64,000 nucleotides of DNA from contig NZ_WKJH01000002.1 of assembly GCF_009674825.1 (NCBI RefSeq), positions 372,001 through 436,000 of the forward strand, read 5' to 3'. Origin of the DNA: Maribacter luteus (GTDB lineage Bacteria > Bacteroidota > Bacteroidia > Flavobacteriales > Flavobacteriaceae). Below, piece by piece: positions 43,343 through 52,929 of this stretch. A model generated the notes under the pieces. The model was given only the letters and a program-made list of their open reading frames with translations. It made no database searches and was not told the origin of the DNA. A program made the position numbers and the translations under genes. Every line of letters begins with the position of its first letter. Position 1 is the first letter of the stretch.

Positions 43343-44224
43343 ATGACACTACTATTGATGGCCGCTGGCCGAGGAAGCAGATATGGAAAACTAAAACAAT
43401 TCGATGCATTGGGCCCTAATGGGGAATTCCTAATGGAATTCAGTATGTACGATGCTATCGAAAACGGTTTTGACCACATTGTGGTCATTACCCAAAAAAC
43501 CAATGTCGGGTTCTTGACCGACCATCTTTCGACAAGACTACCAAATAACATTAAATTGGACGTTGTTGCCCAAGAATTGAACGACCTACCTAAAGGAAGC
43601 ACTTTCAATGGCGAAAGGGAAAAGCCTTGGGGCACGGCCCATGCCGTTTGGTCTGCCCGAGAAGTTATCGACGACTCTTTCGTGGTTATCAATGCCGATG
43701 ACTATTACGGTAAATCGGCCTATAAAAAAGCTGCTGATTTCATCAAGGCAAACACCACTGATTATGCTTTGGCCGGTTACACCTTAAAAGACACCTTATC
43801 GGAGCATGGATCGGTCTCTAGAGGGGTTTGTAAAATGGATGATGCCAACAACTTATTATCCGTAAATGAACGCACCAAAATAGAAAGAATATCGGACACG
43901 ATCAAAGATGCGGACTCCGGACTTGAATTTACCGGAGATGAACTAGCCAGCATGAATTTCTGGGTATGCAACCCTTCTATCTTTACAAGTATCGAAGAGG
44001 ATTTTAAAGCATTCCTTAAAGATGATTCCAATATCGCCAGTGGTGAAATCTATTTACCTTTTGTTATCCAAGAAATGTTGGAAAACAATAAAATAGGTGT
44101 AAAAGTCATTCCTTCAGGTGGTGAATGGTTTGGAATTACATATGCCAGTGATAAAGAAAAAGCCATGGCAGATTTAAAGAAAATGGCCAAAGAAGGTGGG
44201 TACAAATCCCCATTATGGAATTAA
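43343..44224 (+). CDS. sugar nucleotidyltransferase family protein
   Basis: The 293-residue protein has the NTP_transferase signature (LLMAAGRGSRYGKLKQFDALGP) and the later VINADDYYGK metal-binding segment. It is cytoplasmic. The sugar and nucleotide are not evident from the sequence. It is transcribed alone, away from hemN, and ends at a strong terminator. Confidence 0.8.
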   Translation: MTLLLMAAGRGSRYGKLKQFDALGPNGEFLMEFSMYDAIENGFDHIVVITQKTNVGFLTDHLSTRLPNNIKLDVVAQELNDLPKGSTFNGEREKPWGTAHAVWSAREVIDDSFVVINADDYYGKSAYKKAADFIKANTTDYALAGYTLKDTLSEHGSVSRGVCKMDDANNLLSVNERTKIERISDTIKDADSGLEFTGDELASMNFWVCNPSIFTSIEEDFKAFLKDDSNIASGEIYLPFVIQEMLENNKIGVKVIPSGGEWFGITYASDKEKAMADLKKMAKEGGYKSPLWN

Positions 44225-44262
44225 ACCAAAGTAATTAATATTTACTGCCGTTTAAAAAAAAG

Positions 44263-44308
44263 AATCTGGAATACCCTACACTTCGTAGAACATTCCAGAT
44301 TTTTTTTG
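44263..44308 (+). terminator. terminator after the nucleotidyltransferase
   Basis: AATCTGGAAT and ATTCCAGATT form an exact 10-bp stem with a 19-base loop, followed by a run of T. Confidence 0.85.
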
Positions 44309-44408
44309 TTCGGTTTTAAAGGAGCAAAATCCTTATTCAAATATTCAATAGACCAATTGAAACTTTAAAATATGGCCATTTTATGGGGTTGACCCAATAA
44401 CAGACAAT

Positions 44409-45440
44409 CTAACCCAAAGTTATCTTACGGGTAGAATCACGAACTATTAAACTGGTCTTCACCACTTTGGCCTCGAAAATACCAGGGGAACTGATACTTT
44501 CTATGCGATCGATCAGTCGATTGGCACAGGTTTCCCCAATATAGGAACCATGCTGACTTACCATGGTCAAAGCCGGTGTGACATATTTTGACAATTGACC
44601 ATTCGTAAACCCGATAATGGCAATATCATTAGGTACATGGTACCCTCTTGCTTTTATGATTCCCATGGTTTTCACTGCAGTAATTTCATCCAAGGCCAAA
44701 ATTCCATCGATATTCTTATCATTTAAAATGAACGATAAGATAAAGTCGAGATCATCCTGGGGCTCTATGGGGGTAATCAATTTTTCGTCAAAATCAATAT
44801 CCCTTTCTTTTAAGGCCCGTTTATAGCCCCCTATTCGCAACCTACCAATTTTGGTCTTGCTCATAGGATTTATTATTGCAATGGTCTTACAACCGGTATC
44901 CAACAAATATTTGGTAGCCTTATACCCCGCCTCAAAATCATCTACGATGACCTTATCGCATTCAATAGCATCCATGACGCGATCGAACATGACCAGAGGA
45001 ATTTGATAGTCGACAACATTATTAATGTTCTCCAAATGCTTTTTTGTTTGCCGTTCTGAGGCAACCGAAGAAATAATAAGTCCATCAACAGAACCACTAC
45101 TTAGCATTTCCAAGGTCATAGCCTCCTTTTTAAGGGAATGGTCGGTAACACAACTTATTATGCTGTAACCACGCTCATTGGCCACCTTTTCAATGCCGTA
45201 TAGGACTTGAACGAAGAAATAATTCAGTATATCGGGTATAACTACACCAATGGATTTTGTACTTCGGTTCAGAAGATTCAAGGCTACTTTATTAGGCCTA
45301 TAATGATGCGCTTTCGCGAATTTTTGAATCTTACTTTTTACTTCCGTACTAATTTCGTGACTATCATGGATCGCCTTCGAAACTGTCGAAACGGAAACAC
45401 CGAACTCGGCAGCTATATCTTTTAAGGTTATCTTTTTCAA
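44409..45440 (-). CDS. LacI-family regulator of the xylose operon
   Basis: The 343-residue protein has the LacI helix-turn-helix (ITLKDIAAEFGVSVSTVSKAI), the hinge helix (ALNLLNRS) and a periplasmic-binding-type sugar domain. It is the third gene after xylB and xylA, 51 bp past xylA, and is expected to repress the operon in the absence of the sugar. Confidence 0.92.
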   Translation of the reverse strand: MKKITLKDIAAEFGVSVSTVSKAIHDSHEISTEVKSKIQKFAKAHHYRPNKVALNLLNRSTKSIGVVIPDILNYFFVQVLYGIEKVANERGYSIISCVTDHSLKKEAMTLEMLSSGSVDGLIISSVASERQTKKHLENINNVVDYQIPLVMFDRVMDAIECDKVIVDDFEAGYKATKYLLDTGCKTIAIINPMSKTKIGRLRIGGYKRALKERDIDFDEKLITPIEPQDDLDFILSFILNDKNIDGILALDEITAVKTMGIIKARGYHVPNDIAIIGFTNGQLSKYVTPALTMVSQHGSYIGETCANRLIDRIESISSPGIFEAKVVKTSLIVRDSTRKITLG

Positions 45441-45491
45441 TTCACAAAAATTTAGTTAAAAATCCATTGGTAGTAGCCAGAATCAAGAAAA

Positions 45492-46817
45492 CTAGATATA
45501 CTGATTTACAATATTCTCTAATAATTCTTGCTTACCACTTTGCAATTTAAGCTCTCCATTCTTCTGGGCCAAATCATAAAGATCGGTAAGGCTCAATTTA
45601 CCATTCTCAAATTCTTTCCCTTTACCTGCATCAAAAGAGCTATATCTTTCTTGACGAAGTTTGGTGTAATCAGAGGAAGTCATGATCCTGTCAGCGGCCA
45701 TAAGTGCCCTGGCAAAGGTATCTGCCCCACCGATATGCGCATGGAAAACATCATCCAAATCAGTAGAATTCCTTCTGATTTTGGCATCAAAATTAACTCC
45801 ACCACCTTGTAAACCACCTGCAGCAAGGAACACCAACATAGCCTCAGTCGTTTCAAGAACGTTGTTAGGGAATTGATCGGTATCCCATCCGTTTTGATAA
45901 TCACCTCGGTTGGCATCCAAACTACCTAACATACCTGCTTTTGCGGCCACTGCCATTTCATGTTGAAAAGTGTGTTGCGCAAGGGTTGCATGGTTCACCT
46001 CTATATTGATTTTAAAATCCTTATCCAATCCATATTCCTTTAAAAAACCGATAGCTGTAGCCGAATCAAAATCATATTGGTGTTTCATTGGCTCCATAGG
46101 TTTTGGCTCAATAAAGAACGTTCCTTTGAATCCTTGGCTACGTGCATAGTCCCTCGCCATGGTCAAGAATTGTCCCAAATGATCCAACTCACGGCCCATA
46201 TCGGTATTCAACAAAGACATATAACCTTCACGACCACCCCAAAATACGTAATTTTCACCATCTAGGGCAATAGTGGCGTCCATGGCCAATTTTATTTGTC
46301 CGCCAGCTCTTGCGACTACATCAAAATCAGGATTTGTGGATGCACCGTTCATATATCTTGGATTTGAAAAGCAATTCGCCGTTCCCCAAAGAAGTTTAAC
46401 GCCTGACTCCGCTTTCTTTTCTTTAAGATATTCAGTTATGGTTACCAATCTTTTTTCCGATTCGGAAAAAGTAGGTGCTTCTTGAACCAAATCAAAATCA
46501 TGGAAACAGAAGTAATCAAACCCCATTTTGGTTATGAATTCAAAAGCCGCATCTGCTTTGTCCTTAGCGGCCTGAATGGGGTCATTCGACTGGTCCCATG
46601 CGAAATTCTGGGTTCCTGGACCAAAGGGATCCGAACCTTGTCCACAGAAGGTATGCCAATATGCAATGGCAAATTTAAAATGCTCGCGCATGGTTTTCCC
46701 AGCCACTACTTGGTCAGGATTGTAATATTTGAAAGCTAGTGGGTTATCAGATTCTTTTCCTTCGAATTTGATTTCCCCGATTCCTTTAAAGTATTCTTTA
46801 TTACCTATCAACGCCAT
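45492..46817 (-). CDS. xylA: xylose isomerase
   Basis: The 441-residue enzyme has the catalytic-His segment FCFHDFDL, the metal site [17 protein letters not shown], the [14 protein letters not shown] segment and GSLDANRGD. It converts D-xylose to D-xylulose. Start is 13 bp after xylB. Confidence 0.97.
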   Translation of the reverse strand: MALIGNKEYFKGIGEIKFEGKESDNPLAFKYYNPDQVVAGKTMREHFKFAIAYWHTFCGQGSDPFGPGTQNFAWDQSNDPIQAAKDKADAAFEFITKMGFDYFCFHDFDLVQEAPTFSESEKRLVTITEYLKEKKAESGVKLLWGTANCFSNPRYMNGASTNPDFDVVARAGGQIKLAMDATIALDGENYVFWGGREGYMSLLNTDMGRELDHLGQFLTMARDYARSQGFKGTFFIEPKPMEPMKHQYDFDSATAIGFLKEYGLDKDFKINIEVNHATLAQHTFQHEMAVAAKAGMLGSLDANRGDYQNGWDTDQFPNNVLETTEAMLVFLAAGGLQGGGVNFDAKIRRNSTDLDDVFHAHIGGADTFARALMAADRIMTSSDYTKLRQERYSSFDAGKGKEFENGKLSLTDLYDLAQKNGELKLQSGKQELLENIVNQYI

Positions 46818-46830
46818 GATACTATTTAAT

Positions 46831-48315
46831 TTATTTATTAATTATTAGTTCCAATTCTTTTTTCCATTCTTGATATGCCTTTAAATAAGGGGCTTTATCC
46901 TTAACCGGCTTAAAGGTCTTTACATAATCGTTCTCCATGATGTAAGACCCGAATTTTTCGAAATCACCATCATGCAGTCCGGCTGCCCTAGCGGCACCGA
47001 TCGCCCCAGTGGTATTGTATATTTCAATATCATGCTCTATCAATGTAGCTATGGTATTCGAAAAAATCTCTGAACGGAACAAATTGTCGTTCCCCACCCT
47101 TAGCACATCGATTTTTATTCCGTCGGATATGAGGATCTCCATGCCATAAACGAATGAAAAAGCGATTCCTTCCAAAGCGGCCCTGCACATATGGGCAATA
47201 CCGTGGTTATTAAGATTTATATTCAGGATTCTTGACCCAACTTCTTTGTTGTTCAACATTCGCTCTGCACCATTTCCAAACGGAATTAGACAAACGCCGT
47301 CCGAACCTACAGGAATTTCAGATGCCAAGTCGTTCATTTCAGCATAAGACCCAACGGCAAGATTATTCAACAACCAACGATACTGTATACCTGCACCGTT
47401 AATGCACAACAACTTCCCAATCCTAGGGGCCTCTCCTTTTACATAATTTACGTGGGCGAAATTATTCACACGTGAACTTTCCTTTACCGATAGACTGTCG
47501 GTTACCGCATAAAACACCCCAGAAGTACCTCCGGTCCCCGCTACTTCCCCTGGGTTGAACACATTTAAGGAAAGTGCATTATTGGGTTGGTCACCGGCCC
47601 TATAATAAATGGGCGTACCAACATCCAAGCCACTTTCCTTACCTCCCTGTTCACTTACACTGCCCTGAAGACCAAAGGTCTCAACGATTTCGGGAACCAT
47701 TGATTTTTCGATACCGTACTCCCCTAGCAGAAAATCGGCGATTTCATCGTTTTTGAAATCCCAGAAAATACCTTCTGAAAGTCCCGATATGGTTGTGGTC
47801 ATTTTATTGGAAAGCTTAAAGGCGGCATAATCACCGGGAAGCATGAACTTATGAACCTTTTCATAAATTTCCGGTTCGTTATCCTTGACCCATTTTAATT
47901 TTGAAGCGGTAAAATTAGAAGGCGAGTTCAAGAGATGGGCATTACATTTATCCTCCCCAATGGACTCAAAAGCATCATTTCCGATCCCCACGGCACGACT
48001 ATCGCACCAAATAATCGAAGGTCTAAGGGGATTGCCCTTTTCATCTACCAGTACAAGTCCGTGCATTTGATAAGAAATCCCGATACCCTTGATTTCCGAT
48101 TGTGCTATTTTATGAATATCCTTCAGTTTTGTAATTGCAGCACAGATGTGTTTCCACCAATCATTGGGCTCTTGTTCCGCCCAACCGTTTTTTACGGCCA
48201 ACATACCCATTTCCGTTTCGGGCTCCTGTACAACGCCGACACTCTTTCCAGTGTCCATATTGACCAAAGCTGCCTTTATCGAAGAACTACCGATATCCAA
48301 TCCTAAATAATACAT
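46831..48315 (-). CDS. xylB: xylulokinase
   Basis: The 494-residue FGGY kinase has the N-terminal phosphate loop [14 protein letters not shown], the substrate segment [13 protein letters not shown] and the ATP site [12 protein letters not shown]. It phosphorylates D-xylulose. It is the first gene of xylB-xylA-lacI; no xylose transporter gene is next to it. Confidence 0.95.
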   Translation of the reverse strand: MYYLGLDIGSSSIKAALVNMDTGKSVGVVQEPETEMGMLAVKNGWAEQEPNDWWKHICAAITKLKDIHKIAQSEIKGIGISYQMHGLVLVDEKGNPLRPSIIWCDSRAVGIGNDAFESIGEDKCNAHLLNSPSNFTASKLKWVKDNEPEIYEKVHKFMLPGDYAAFKLSNKMTTTISGLSEGIFWDFKNDEIADFLLGEYGIEKSMVPEIVETFGLQGSVSEQGGKESGLDVGTPIYYRAGDQPNNALSLNVFNPGEVAGTGGTSGVFYAVTDSLSVKESSRVNNFAHVNYVKGEAPRIGKLLCINGAGIQYRWLLNNLAVGSYAEMNDLASEIPVGSDGVCLIPFGNGAERMLNNKEVGSRILNINLNNHGIAHMCRAALEGIAFSFVYGMEILISDGIKIDVLRVGNDNLFRSEIFSNTIATLIEHDIEIYNTTGAIGAARAAGLHDGDFEKFGSYIMENDYVKTFKPVKDKAPYLKAYQEWKKELELIINK

Positions 48316-48925
48316 AGTAAGTTTATGTTAATGAGGTTTTTATTTCAGAAAGACGGCAAATGACGACCTCCTTTTATCAAATGTATTACAAAGTACATTC
48401 GAAACGAAACCTATTCGAAATTGAAATCTCCACCACACTTTTCCGATAGTTTTGACTAATTGCGAAGTACTTTGGAAAAGCTCCGTTTTATTGGGGTTTT
48501 GAGGTTAACCCCAACTTACTAAAATTTTCGAAAGCGATTTCGTAAATAATTTAGAAATAAGACCATAAATGACATAATCATAAAAAAAACAATCCTATTT
48601 TTATGTTATTCCTGTATTTGGAAGCAAAAAGCATTCAAATACACAATGTGACCTACGAAAATTTTAGTAACACAAAAGGCATGACTTCCTTCGTACGTAC
48701 AAAATAATTCCATGACCTATCTACCCAAAGACCCCATATATAAATAGGCAATGGCATATCACACAGGTAGAAGCACCTTACGAAAAATACCGATTCTATA
48801 ATCAATAACGAAGTTAAAGACATAAAAGGATCAAAAAAGAAAGTACAAAACACTTCCAATAAGTAGCATCAAAATAAGCATTTTAAAATCTAATGAATAA
48901 AACGCTGTAATTGTTGAAGACAAGA
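48316..48925. promoter_or_regulatory. 610-bp upstream region of the xyl operon
   Basis: No gene is supported. It holds a leftward -7 box TACATTTG (complement of 48378-48385), a hairpin TTGGGGTT/AACCCCAA (48491-48514) and a LacI-like operator CGAAAGCGATTTCG with a central CpG (48529-48542). The operator is far upstream of the -7 box, so a second promoter or looping is possible. The part from 48600 to 48900 shows nothing clear. Confidence 0.5.
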
Positions 48926-49327
48926 TCAATCAACGTTCTCACTAGTGAAGCACGACATACATTTTTCAATTTCAGCATGTGCATCTTGGGAAGAAAAACC
49001 GAGACCTATGGCATATTTATAGATCAACGCGCGCTCTTCCCCATCTATTATATGGTCTGCATAAATGATCTGGAACAGATCCTGCAACCTTTCAATACGA
49101 TCTTCCAAAGCATACGGGGGCATTAAAGGATAGTTCATTGGCGATTTCAAAACAACCATTACCTCCTCATCGGACACATCGAGTTTAAAGGCCAAACGTT
49201 TCAAGACCATATGTTCTTCCTCATTAATTGGCCCGTCAATACTTGCTAATTTCACCATGGCGGCAAAGTGCGATATATTACTTTCATGTTCCCCAGATTC
49301 ATAGGCTTCTAAAATGGTCATAATCAC
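48926..49327 (-). CDS. TerB-like protein
   Basis: The 133-residue helical protein has two EF-hand-like acidic turns of the TerB fold (KLASIDGPINEEEHMVLKRLA and YADHIIDGEERALIYKYA). TerB domains occur in membrane-stress and tellurite systems; no other ter gene is nearby. It has its own FNR-type promoter. Confidence 0.75.
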   Translation of the reverse strand: MIMTILEAYESGEHESNISHFAAMVKLASIDGPINEEEHMVLKRLAFKLDVSDEEVMVVLKSPMNYPLMPPYALEDRIERLQDLFQIIYADHIIDGEERALIYKYAIGLGFSSQDAHAEIEKCMSCFTSENVD

Positions 49328-49351
49328 TGGTTTTAAATTAAATTTGACAGA

Positions 49352-49394
49352 ACAAGCTATGTTATATTATTCATTTACCCAATGACCTAAATCA
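49352..49394 (-). promoter_or_regulatory. FNR-type promoter of the TerB-like gene
   Basis: TGACCTAAATCA at 49383-49394; -7-like box TAGCTTGT (complement of 49352-49359) centred 33 bp away. Confidence 0.68.
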
Positions 49395-49451
49395 GTAAAT
49401 ACCCTTTCAAGTTTAACTTCATTACTCATGACATTTGGCAAATACTTGGGC

Positions 49452-49817
49452 TTAAATCCTAATAATGTCCGATGGAGTTTCTACGAGTATTGTTATATTA
49501 CCTCGTAGGGCAATAGGCTGCTTCATTATTTCAGGATTTTTAACAATCATCTTTATCCAATCTTCGGAGGAAAAATCGTGTTGTTCAAATTTCACCTTAT
49601 ATGACGGGTGCTCTTGGTTCACCAATTCTTCTACCATAATACCCAACCTATCGGCCAATTCCACAATTTGCATACCCGTTAAACGTGTTTTCAATATATC
49701 AACGGCTAAAATGGGCAACCCTTCTGCCTTGGCAAAAGCCATGGTCTGTTTTGCCCTGCTGGAATGTGGATGTATGAATAAGGTAATCTGTCTTTCCGAT
49801 GTGGCTATCTCTCCCAT
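49452..49817 (-). CDS. ArsC/Spx-fold protein lacking the active-site Cys
   Basis: The 121-residue protein follows the arsenate reductase/Spx thioredoxin-like fold: beta start ITLFIHP, helix, then the late IMKQPIALRGN loop. Where ArsC has Cys the sequence reads HPHSSRAKQT, so no thiol chemistry is possible there, and the whole protein contains no Cys. A binding or regulatory role is more likely. It is 4 bp downstream of the 74-aa gene under the same FNR-type promoter. Confidence 0.72.
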   Translation of the reverse strand: MGEIATSERQITLFIHPHSSRAKQTMAFAKAEGLPILAVDILKTRLTGMQIVELADRLGIMVEELVNQEHPSYKVKFEQHDFSSEDWIKMIVKNPEIMKQPIALRGNITILVETPSDIIRI

Positions 49818-49821
49818 TATA

Positions 49822-50046
49822 TTACGTGATTAAGTTAGTCTTGGTATGTGTTTTCATATGCTTGTCCAAAAGCTGTTGTAAACTGTCCAAATAATCCTGA
49901 AGTTCTTTCATATGTACTTCCGGATGTATTTCTGACGGCAAGGTGACCGGGTTCTCATCCAAAAAATGATATAGTTCCGGATATTCTGTTTCTATTTTTG
50001 TAGTCAATTCAGCAATTCGAGTAAGTATGTTCTGTGGATTGTTCAT
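49822..50046 (-). CDS. conserved hypothetical protein, 74 aa
   Basis: The short helical protein has the core YPELYHFLDENPVTLPS followed by a Leu-rich helix (LQDYLDSLQQLLDKH). I recall close relatives in other Bacteroidota near stress genes; no function is known to me. It leads a two-gene unit with the ArsC-like protein; the leader is about 80 nt. Confidence 0.72.
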   Translation of the reverse strand: MNNPQNILTRIAELTTKIETEYPELYHFLDENPVTLPSEIHPEVHMKELQDYLDSLQQLLDKHMKTHTKTNLIT

Positions 50047-50133
50047 CGTTCAAGATTTAATTATTCAAAATCGGAGCATGTTATTTCTTTTAGCAACTAA
50101 ATATTCACAAAGAGATGATTTTCATGCCGTGAA

Positions 50134-50176
50134 CAAATATATCGCGACCTTCTTATTTGCTAAATGACCTAGATCA
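50134..50176 (-). promoter_or_regulatory. FNR-type promoter, leftward (74-aa gene)
   Basis: TGACCTAGATCA at 50165-50176; perfect -7 box TATATTTG (complement of 50134-50141) centred 33 bp away. Confidence 0.8.
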
Positions 50177-50197
50177 TCCTGAGGTTTTAAGGCTGAC

Positions 50198-50240
50198 TGA
50201 TGCATATCATTTCGCTGGCCTTTAGATCATACTATTTTAG
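50198..50240 (+). promoter_or_regulatory. FNR-type promoter, rightward (USP gene)
   Basis: TGATGCATATCA at 50198-50209; -7-like box TATTTTAG (50233-50240) centred 33 bp away. The two divergent sites are themselves 33 bp apart. Confidence 0.75.
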
Positions 50241-50258
50241 AGTCGTAATAAATTACCG

Positions 50259-51110
50259 ATGAAAACTTTTTTATATGCCACGGATTATTCTGAAAATTCA
50301 GTTGCTGCATTACATTTTGCAAGTGCGCTTAGCCAAGAACTTAAGGCCAAACTTGTGGTATTGCATGTTTTTGAATTGCCGATAACATTGGCCAGTACGG
50401 TTTCGCATACCTATTCCCGAAGGGAAGTAAGGGCTTTTGCAGACCAACGCGAAAGGCTACTTGCCTTTTGTTCCGAATATTTAAGGGGACAATCTGAATC
50501 TTTGAATATAACCTATAGCATAGACGAAGGAAAACCTGCGGATGAAATCATCGTTAAAAATGCCATAGAATATAAGGCAGACCTTATTATTGTTGGGGCA
50601 AAAGGCGGCAATAAAATCAAGGAAACGTTCTTAGGAAGCACCACAACGGCCTTGATCGACAGTGCCCCTTGTCCTGTCCTGGCCATACCCAGTGATGTAG
50701 ATTTTCATGGTTTAAACAAAATGGTCTACGCGACAGATTTCGAGGGAGCCGATATTTTCACCATCGAGAAACTGATTCACCTTTCCAAACCACTGAATAT
50801 CGATTTGCACCTGGTTCATGTTTCTTCAAGAGACGTTCAAACCAGTGAGAACCAATTGGAATGGTTCAAAAACATGCTACGGCATAAGGTAAAACACGAA
50901 AACATACATTTTGACCTGCGCTATGGGGAAGACGTATTCTCAACACTACAACAGTACGTTCATGAAGTAGAACCCGATTTGGTAGCGATGTTAGAGCGCG
51001 AAGGACTTAGTCTTATCAAAAATCTCACCCACAGGGATTTGGTAAAAAGAATGAGGTCGGAAGGCCATTTTCCCCTTCTTAGTTATCACAAAAAAAACAT
51101 CATGGACTAA
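50259..51110 (+). CDS. universal stress protein, two-domain
   Basis: The 283-residue protein has a full N-terminal Usp domain with ATP motif GAKGGNKIKETFLGS and a degenerate C-terminal Usp domain. It is a clear paralogue of the USP at 58362 (shared MKT-LY-TDYS start, APCPVL-IP, EWFK-ML, LEREG). It may head a unit with the hydrolase and phosphoribosyltransferase genes. Confidence 0.92.
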   Translation: MKTFLYATDYSENSVAALHFASALSQELKAKLVVLHVFELPITLASTVSHTYSRREVRAFADQRERLLAFCSEYLRGQSESLNITYSIDEGKPADEIIVKNAIEYKADLIIVGAKGGNKIKETFLGSTTTALIDSAPCPVLAIPSDVDFHGLNKMVYATDFEGADIFTIEKLIHLSKPLNIDLHLVHVSSRDVQTSENQLEWFKNMLRHKVKHENIHFDLRYGEDVFSTLQQYVHEVEPDLVAMLEREGLSLIKNLTHRDLVKRMRSEGHFPLLSYHKKNIMD

Positions 51111-51207
51111 TTCTAAAAAAGAATCCTGGTTATCATGGATTTACCCATGTGATTGTCTTGATCATTTTACCCGAATCCATATAGCCATTGTAATAAAACA
51201 ATACACA

Positions 51208-51879
51208 ATGTTAAACAAGATCAAAACAAACAAATCGGTGACCATCGAGTTAAAAGACACCAATTTAAAAGGAAACCTTACCATACCGGAAAATGCGATC
51301 GGGTTGGTTATTTTCTCACATGGCAGTGGAAGCAGCCGACTCAGTCCCCGAAACAACTTCGTATCGGTATTACTTCAGCAAAAAGGTTTGGCCACTCTTC
51401 TTTTCGACCTTTTGACCGAGGAAGAAGACCGGGATTATGAAAATCGGTTCAATATTGAATTACTGACCACACGCCTTGTTCAAGTAACCCTATGGGTAGG
51501 GCAACAAAAAGAAACCCGCAACTTGCCGACAGGGTATTTTGGAGCAAGTACGGGAGCTGCCTCTGCCTTAAGGGCCGCTGCATTTTTAGGTCCAAAAATA
51601 GCCGCTGTTGTATCAAGAGGAGGAAGGCCGGATATGGCCATACAAGACCTAAGCAAGGTTATGGCCCCGACTCTTTTGATCGTTGGTGGTCGGGATGAAG
51701 CGGTTATTGGAAAAAATGAAAAAGCATTTGAAAAATTGACCTGTGAACGAAAATTGGAAATAATTCCGCAGGCCACACATTTATTTGAAGAAACAGGCAA
51801 ATTACAGGAAGTTGCCCTCTTAACCACAAATTGGTTTGCCAAATACCTAGTACCCCAAAAAATGAAACATAGTGTTTAA
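51208..51879 (+). CDS. alpha/beta hydrolase, dienelactone-hydrolase-like
   Basis: The 223-residue protein has an oxyanion-type FSHGSGSSRLSP segment, the nucleophile elbow GYFGASTGAASAL (Ser), an Asp in GGRDEAVI and a late His in QATHLFEE. It overlaps the next gene by 8 bases. In actinobacteria this hydrolase is fused to the same phosphoribosyltransferase (for example Rv0571c of M. tuberculosis, a DosR-regulon member). Substrate unknown. Confidence 0.85.
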   Translation: MLNKIKTNKSVTIELKDTNLKGNLTIPENAIGLVIFSHGSGSSRLSPRNNFVSVLLQQKGLATLLFDLLTEEEDRDYENRFNIELLTTRLVQVTLWVGQQKETRNLPTGYFGASTGAASALRAAAFLGPKIAAVVSRGGRPDMAIQDLSKVMAPTLLIVGGRDEAVIGKNEKAFEKLTCERKLEIIPQATHLFEETGKLQEVALLTTNWFAKYLVPQKMKHSV

Positions 51880-52507
51880 AAATAGAATCGATGCCGCCAT
51901 TCAATTAGCGAGCAGATTAATGCAATTTAAAAAAGAGAACTTGGTCATTTTGGCCATTCCCCGTGGCGGACTGCCCATTGGAGCCATAGTGGCAAAGGCA
52001 TTGAATGCCCCGTTGGATATTGTTTTGACCAAAAAAATAGGACACCCCAACCAGAAAGAATACGCCATTGGTGCCGTAAGCCTTGAAAACATAGTGCTCA
52101 CCGAAACCAACGGAATTTCCCAAGAATACATCGATAATGAAACCTCCCGTATTCGGAAAATACTTAATGACAGATACAAGCAGTATTACAGGAATAAGGT
52201 GCCGACCGACCTAAAGGACAAGACCGTCATTATCATTGATGATGGTATCGCCACGGGTAATACCCTTTTGGTTACCATTGCATTGGTGAAAAAACAAAAA
52301 CCGAAAAAAATAATTGTGGCCATTCCCGTTGCCCCGAATTCCACACTAAAAGTTTTGGAGACAACGCCCGGTGTAGATAAAATCATTTGCCTATTGGCCC
52401 CAATGAATTTTAGGGCAGTAGGTCAATTTTATGAAACGTTTCCGCAGGTTTCGGATAAGCAAGCCATACAATGGCTAGAACAAACCAGAAACCAAAAAAA
52501 CAAGTAA
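51872..52507 (+). CDS. phosphoribosyltransferase-domain protein
   Basis: The 211-residue protein starts with GTG (MFKNRIDAAIQLA), which overlaps the hydrolase stop by 8 bases and matches the usual family start. The PRPP-binding loop is VIIIDDGIATGNTL; AIPRGGLPIGAIVAKAL is the N-terminal motif. The natural substrate of this family is not known. Confidence 0.88.
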   Translation: MFKNRIDAAIQLASRLMQFKKENLVILAIPRGGLPIGAIVAKALNAPLDIVLTKKIGHPNQKEYAIGAVSLENIVLTETNGISQEYIDNETSRIRKILNDRYKQYYRNKVPTDLKDKTVIIIDDGIATGNTLLVTIALVKKQKPKKIIVAIPVAPNSTLKVLETTPGVDKIICLLAPMNFRAVGQFYETFPQVSDKQAIQWLEQTRNQKNK

Positions 52508-52541
52508 AGGCTCATGTAAATCACAAATAAGTAGAAGATAG

Positions 52542-52575
52542 AAAAAAGGCATATTCAGAACTGAAACATGCCTTT
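52542..52575. terminator. bidirectional terminator
   Basis: AAAGGCAT and ATGCCTTT arms lie between the convergent phosphoribosyltransferase and dodecin genes, with A-rich sequence on the left side giving T run leftwards. Confidence 0.6.
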
Positions 52576-52606
52576 GAAAAACAATTGTACAAATAAGACC
52601 GGATCA

Positions 52607-52813
52607 TCAACCTTGCATAATACCGAAACTAACTTTCGTATTCACCCTATATTCGGTGACTTGATTGTCCTTTACGGAAACCTGCATATCTTGGATATAA
52701 ACAGATTTGATGTCCTTTACCGTTTTTGAAGCTTCTTCGACAACGTTCTGTACGGCATCTTCAAAACTAACTGTAGAATTCCCTAAAATCTCGATAACTT
52801 TCAATACTGCCAT
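52607..52813 (-). CDS. dodecin
   Basis: The 68-residue protein matches dodecin: VLKVIEILGNSTVSFEDAVQNVVEEASKTVKDIKSVYIQDM. Dodecins form dodecameric flavin or CoA stores in the cytoplasm. It has its own FNR-type promoter. Confidence 0.93.
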   Translation of the reverse strand: MAVLKVIEILGNSTVSFEDAVQNVVEEASKTVKDIKSVYIQDMQVSVKDNQVTEYRVNTKVSFGIMQG

Positions 52814-52844
52814 GATATTTATATTTTATGATTAATTACATCTG

Positions 52845-52887
52845 ACAATGTACTTTGAAAGCATAGTATTTCAAATGATCTACATCA
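52845..52887 (-). promoter_or_regulatory. FNR-type promoter of dodecin
   Basis: TGATCTACATCA at 52876-52887; -7-like box TACATTGT (complement of 52845-52852) centred 33 bp away. Confidence 0.72.
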
Positions 52888-52929
52888 CCCGTTTTATTTT
52901 TATCCAGATTGAATGAATCGAAACCTAAA

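Noticed and set aside
48570-48580. TGACATAATCA, similar to the FNR-type palindrome
   Set aside because: Spacer is five bases and no -7 box lies at the required distance.
48653-48859. 68-codon leftward open frame upstream of the TerB-like gene
   Set aside because: Hydrophobic, Cys/Phe-rich composition typical of chance frames in A/T-rich sequence; no promoter.
51153-51164. TTGTCTTGATCA before the hydrolase gene
   Set aside because: Only one good half-site and no -7 box at 33 bp; the gene is more likely read from the USP promoter.
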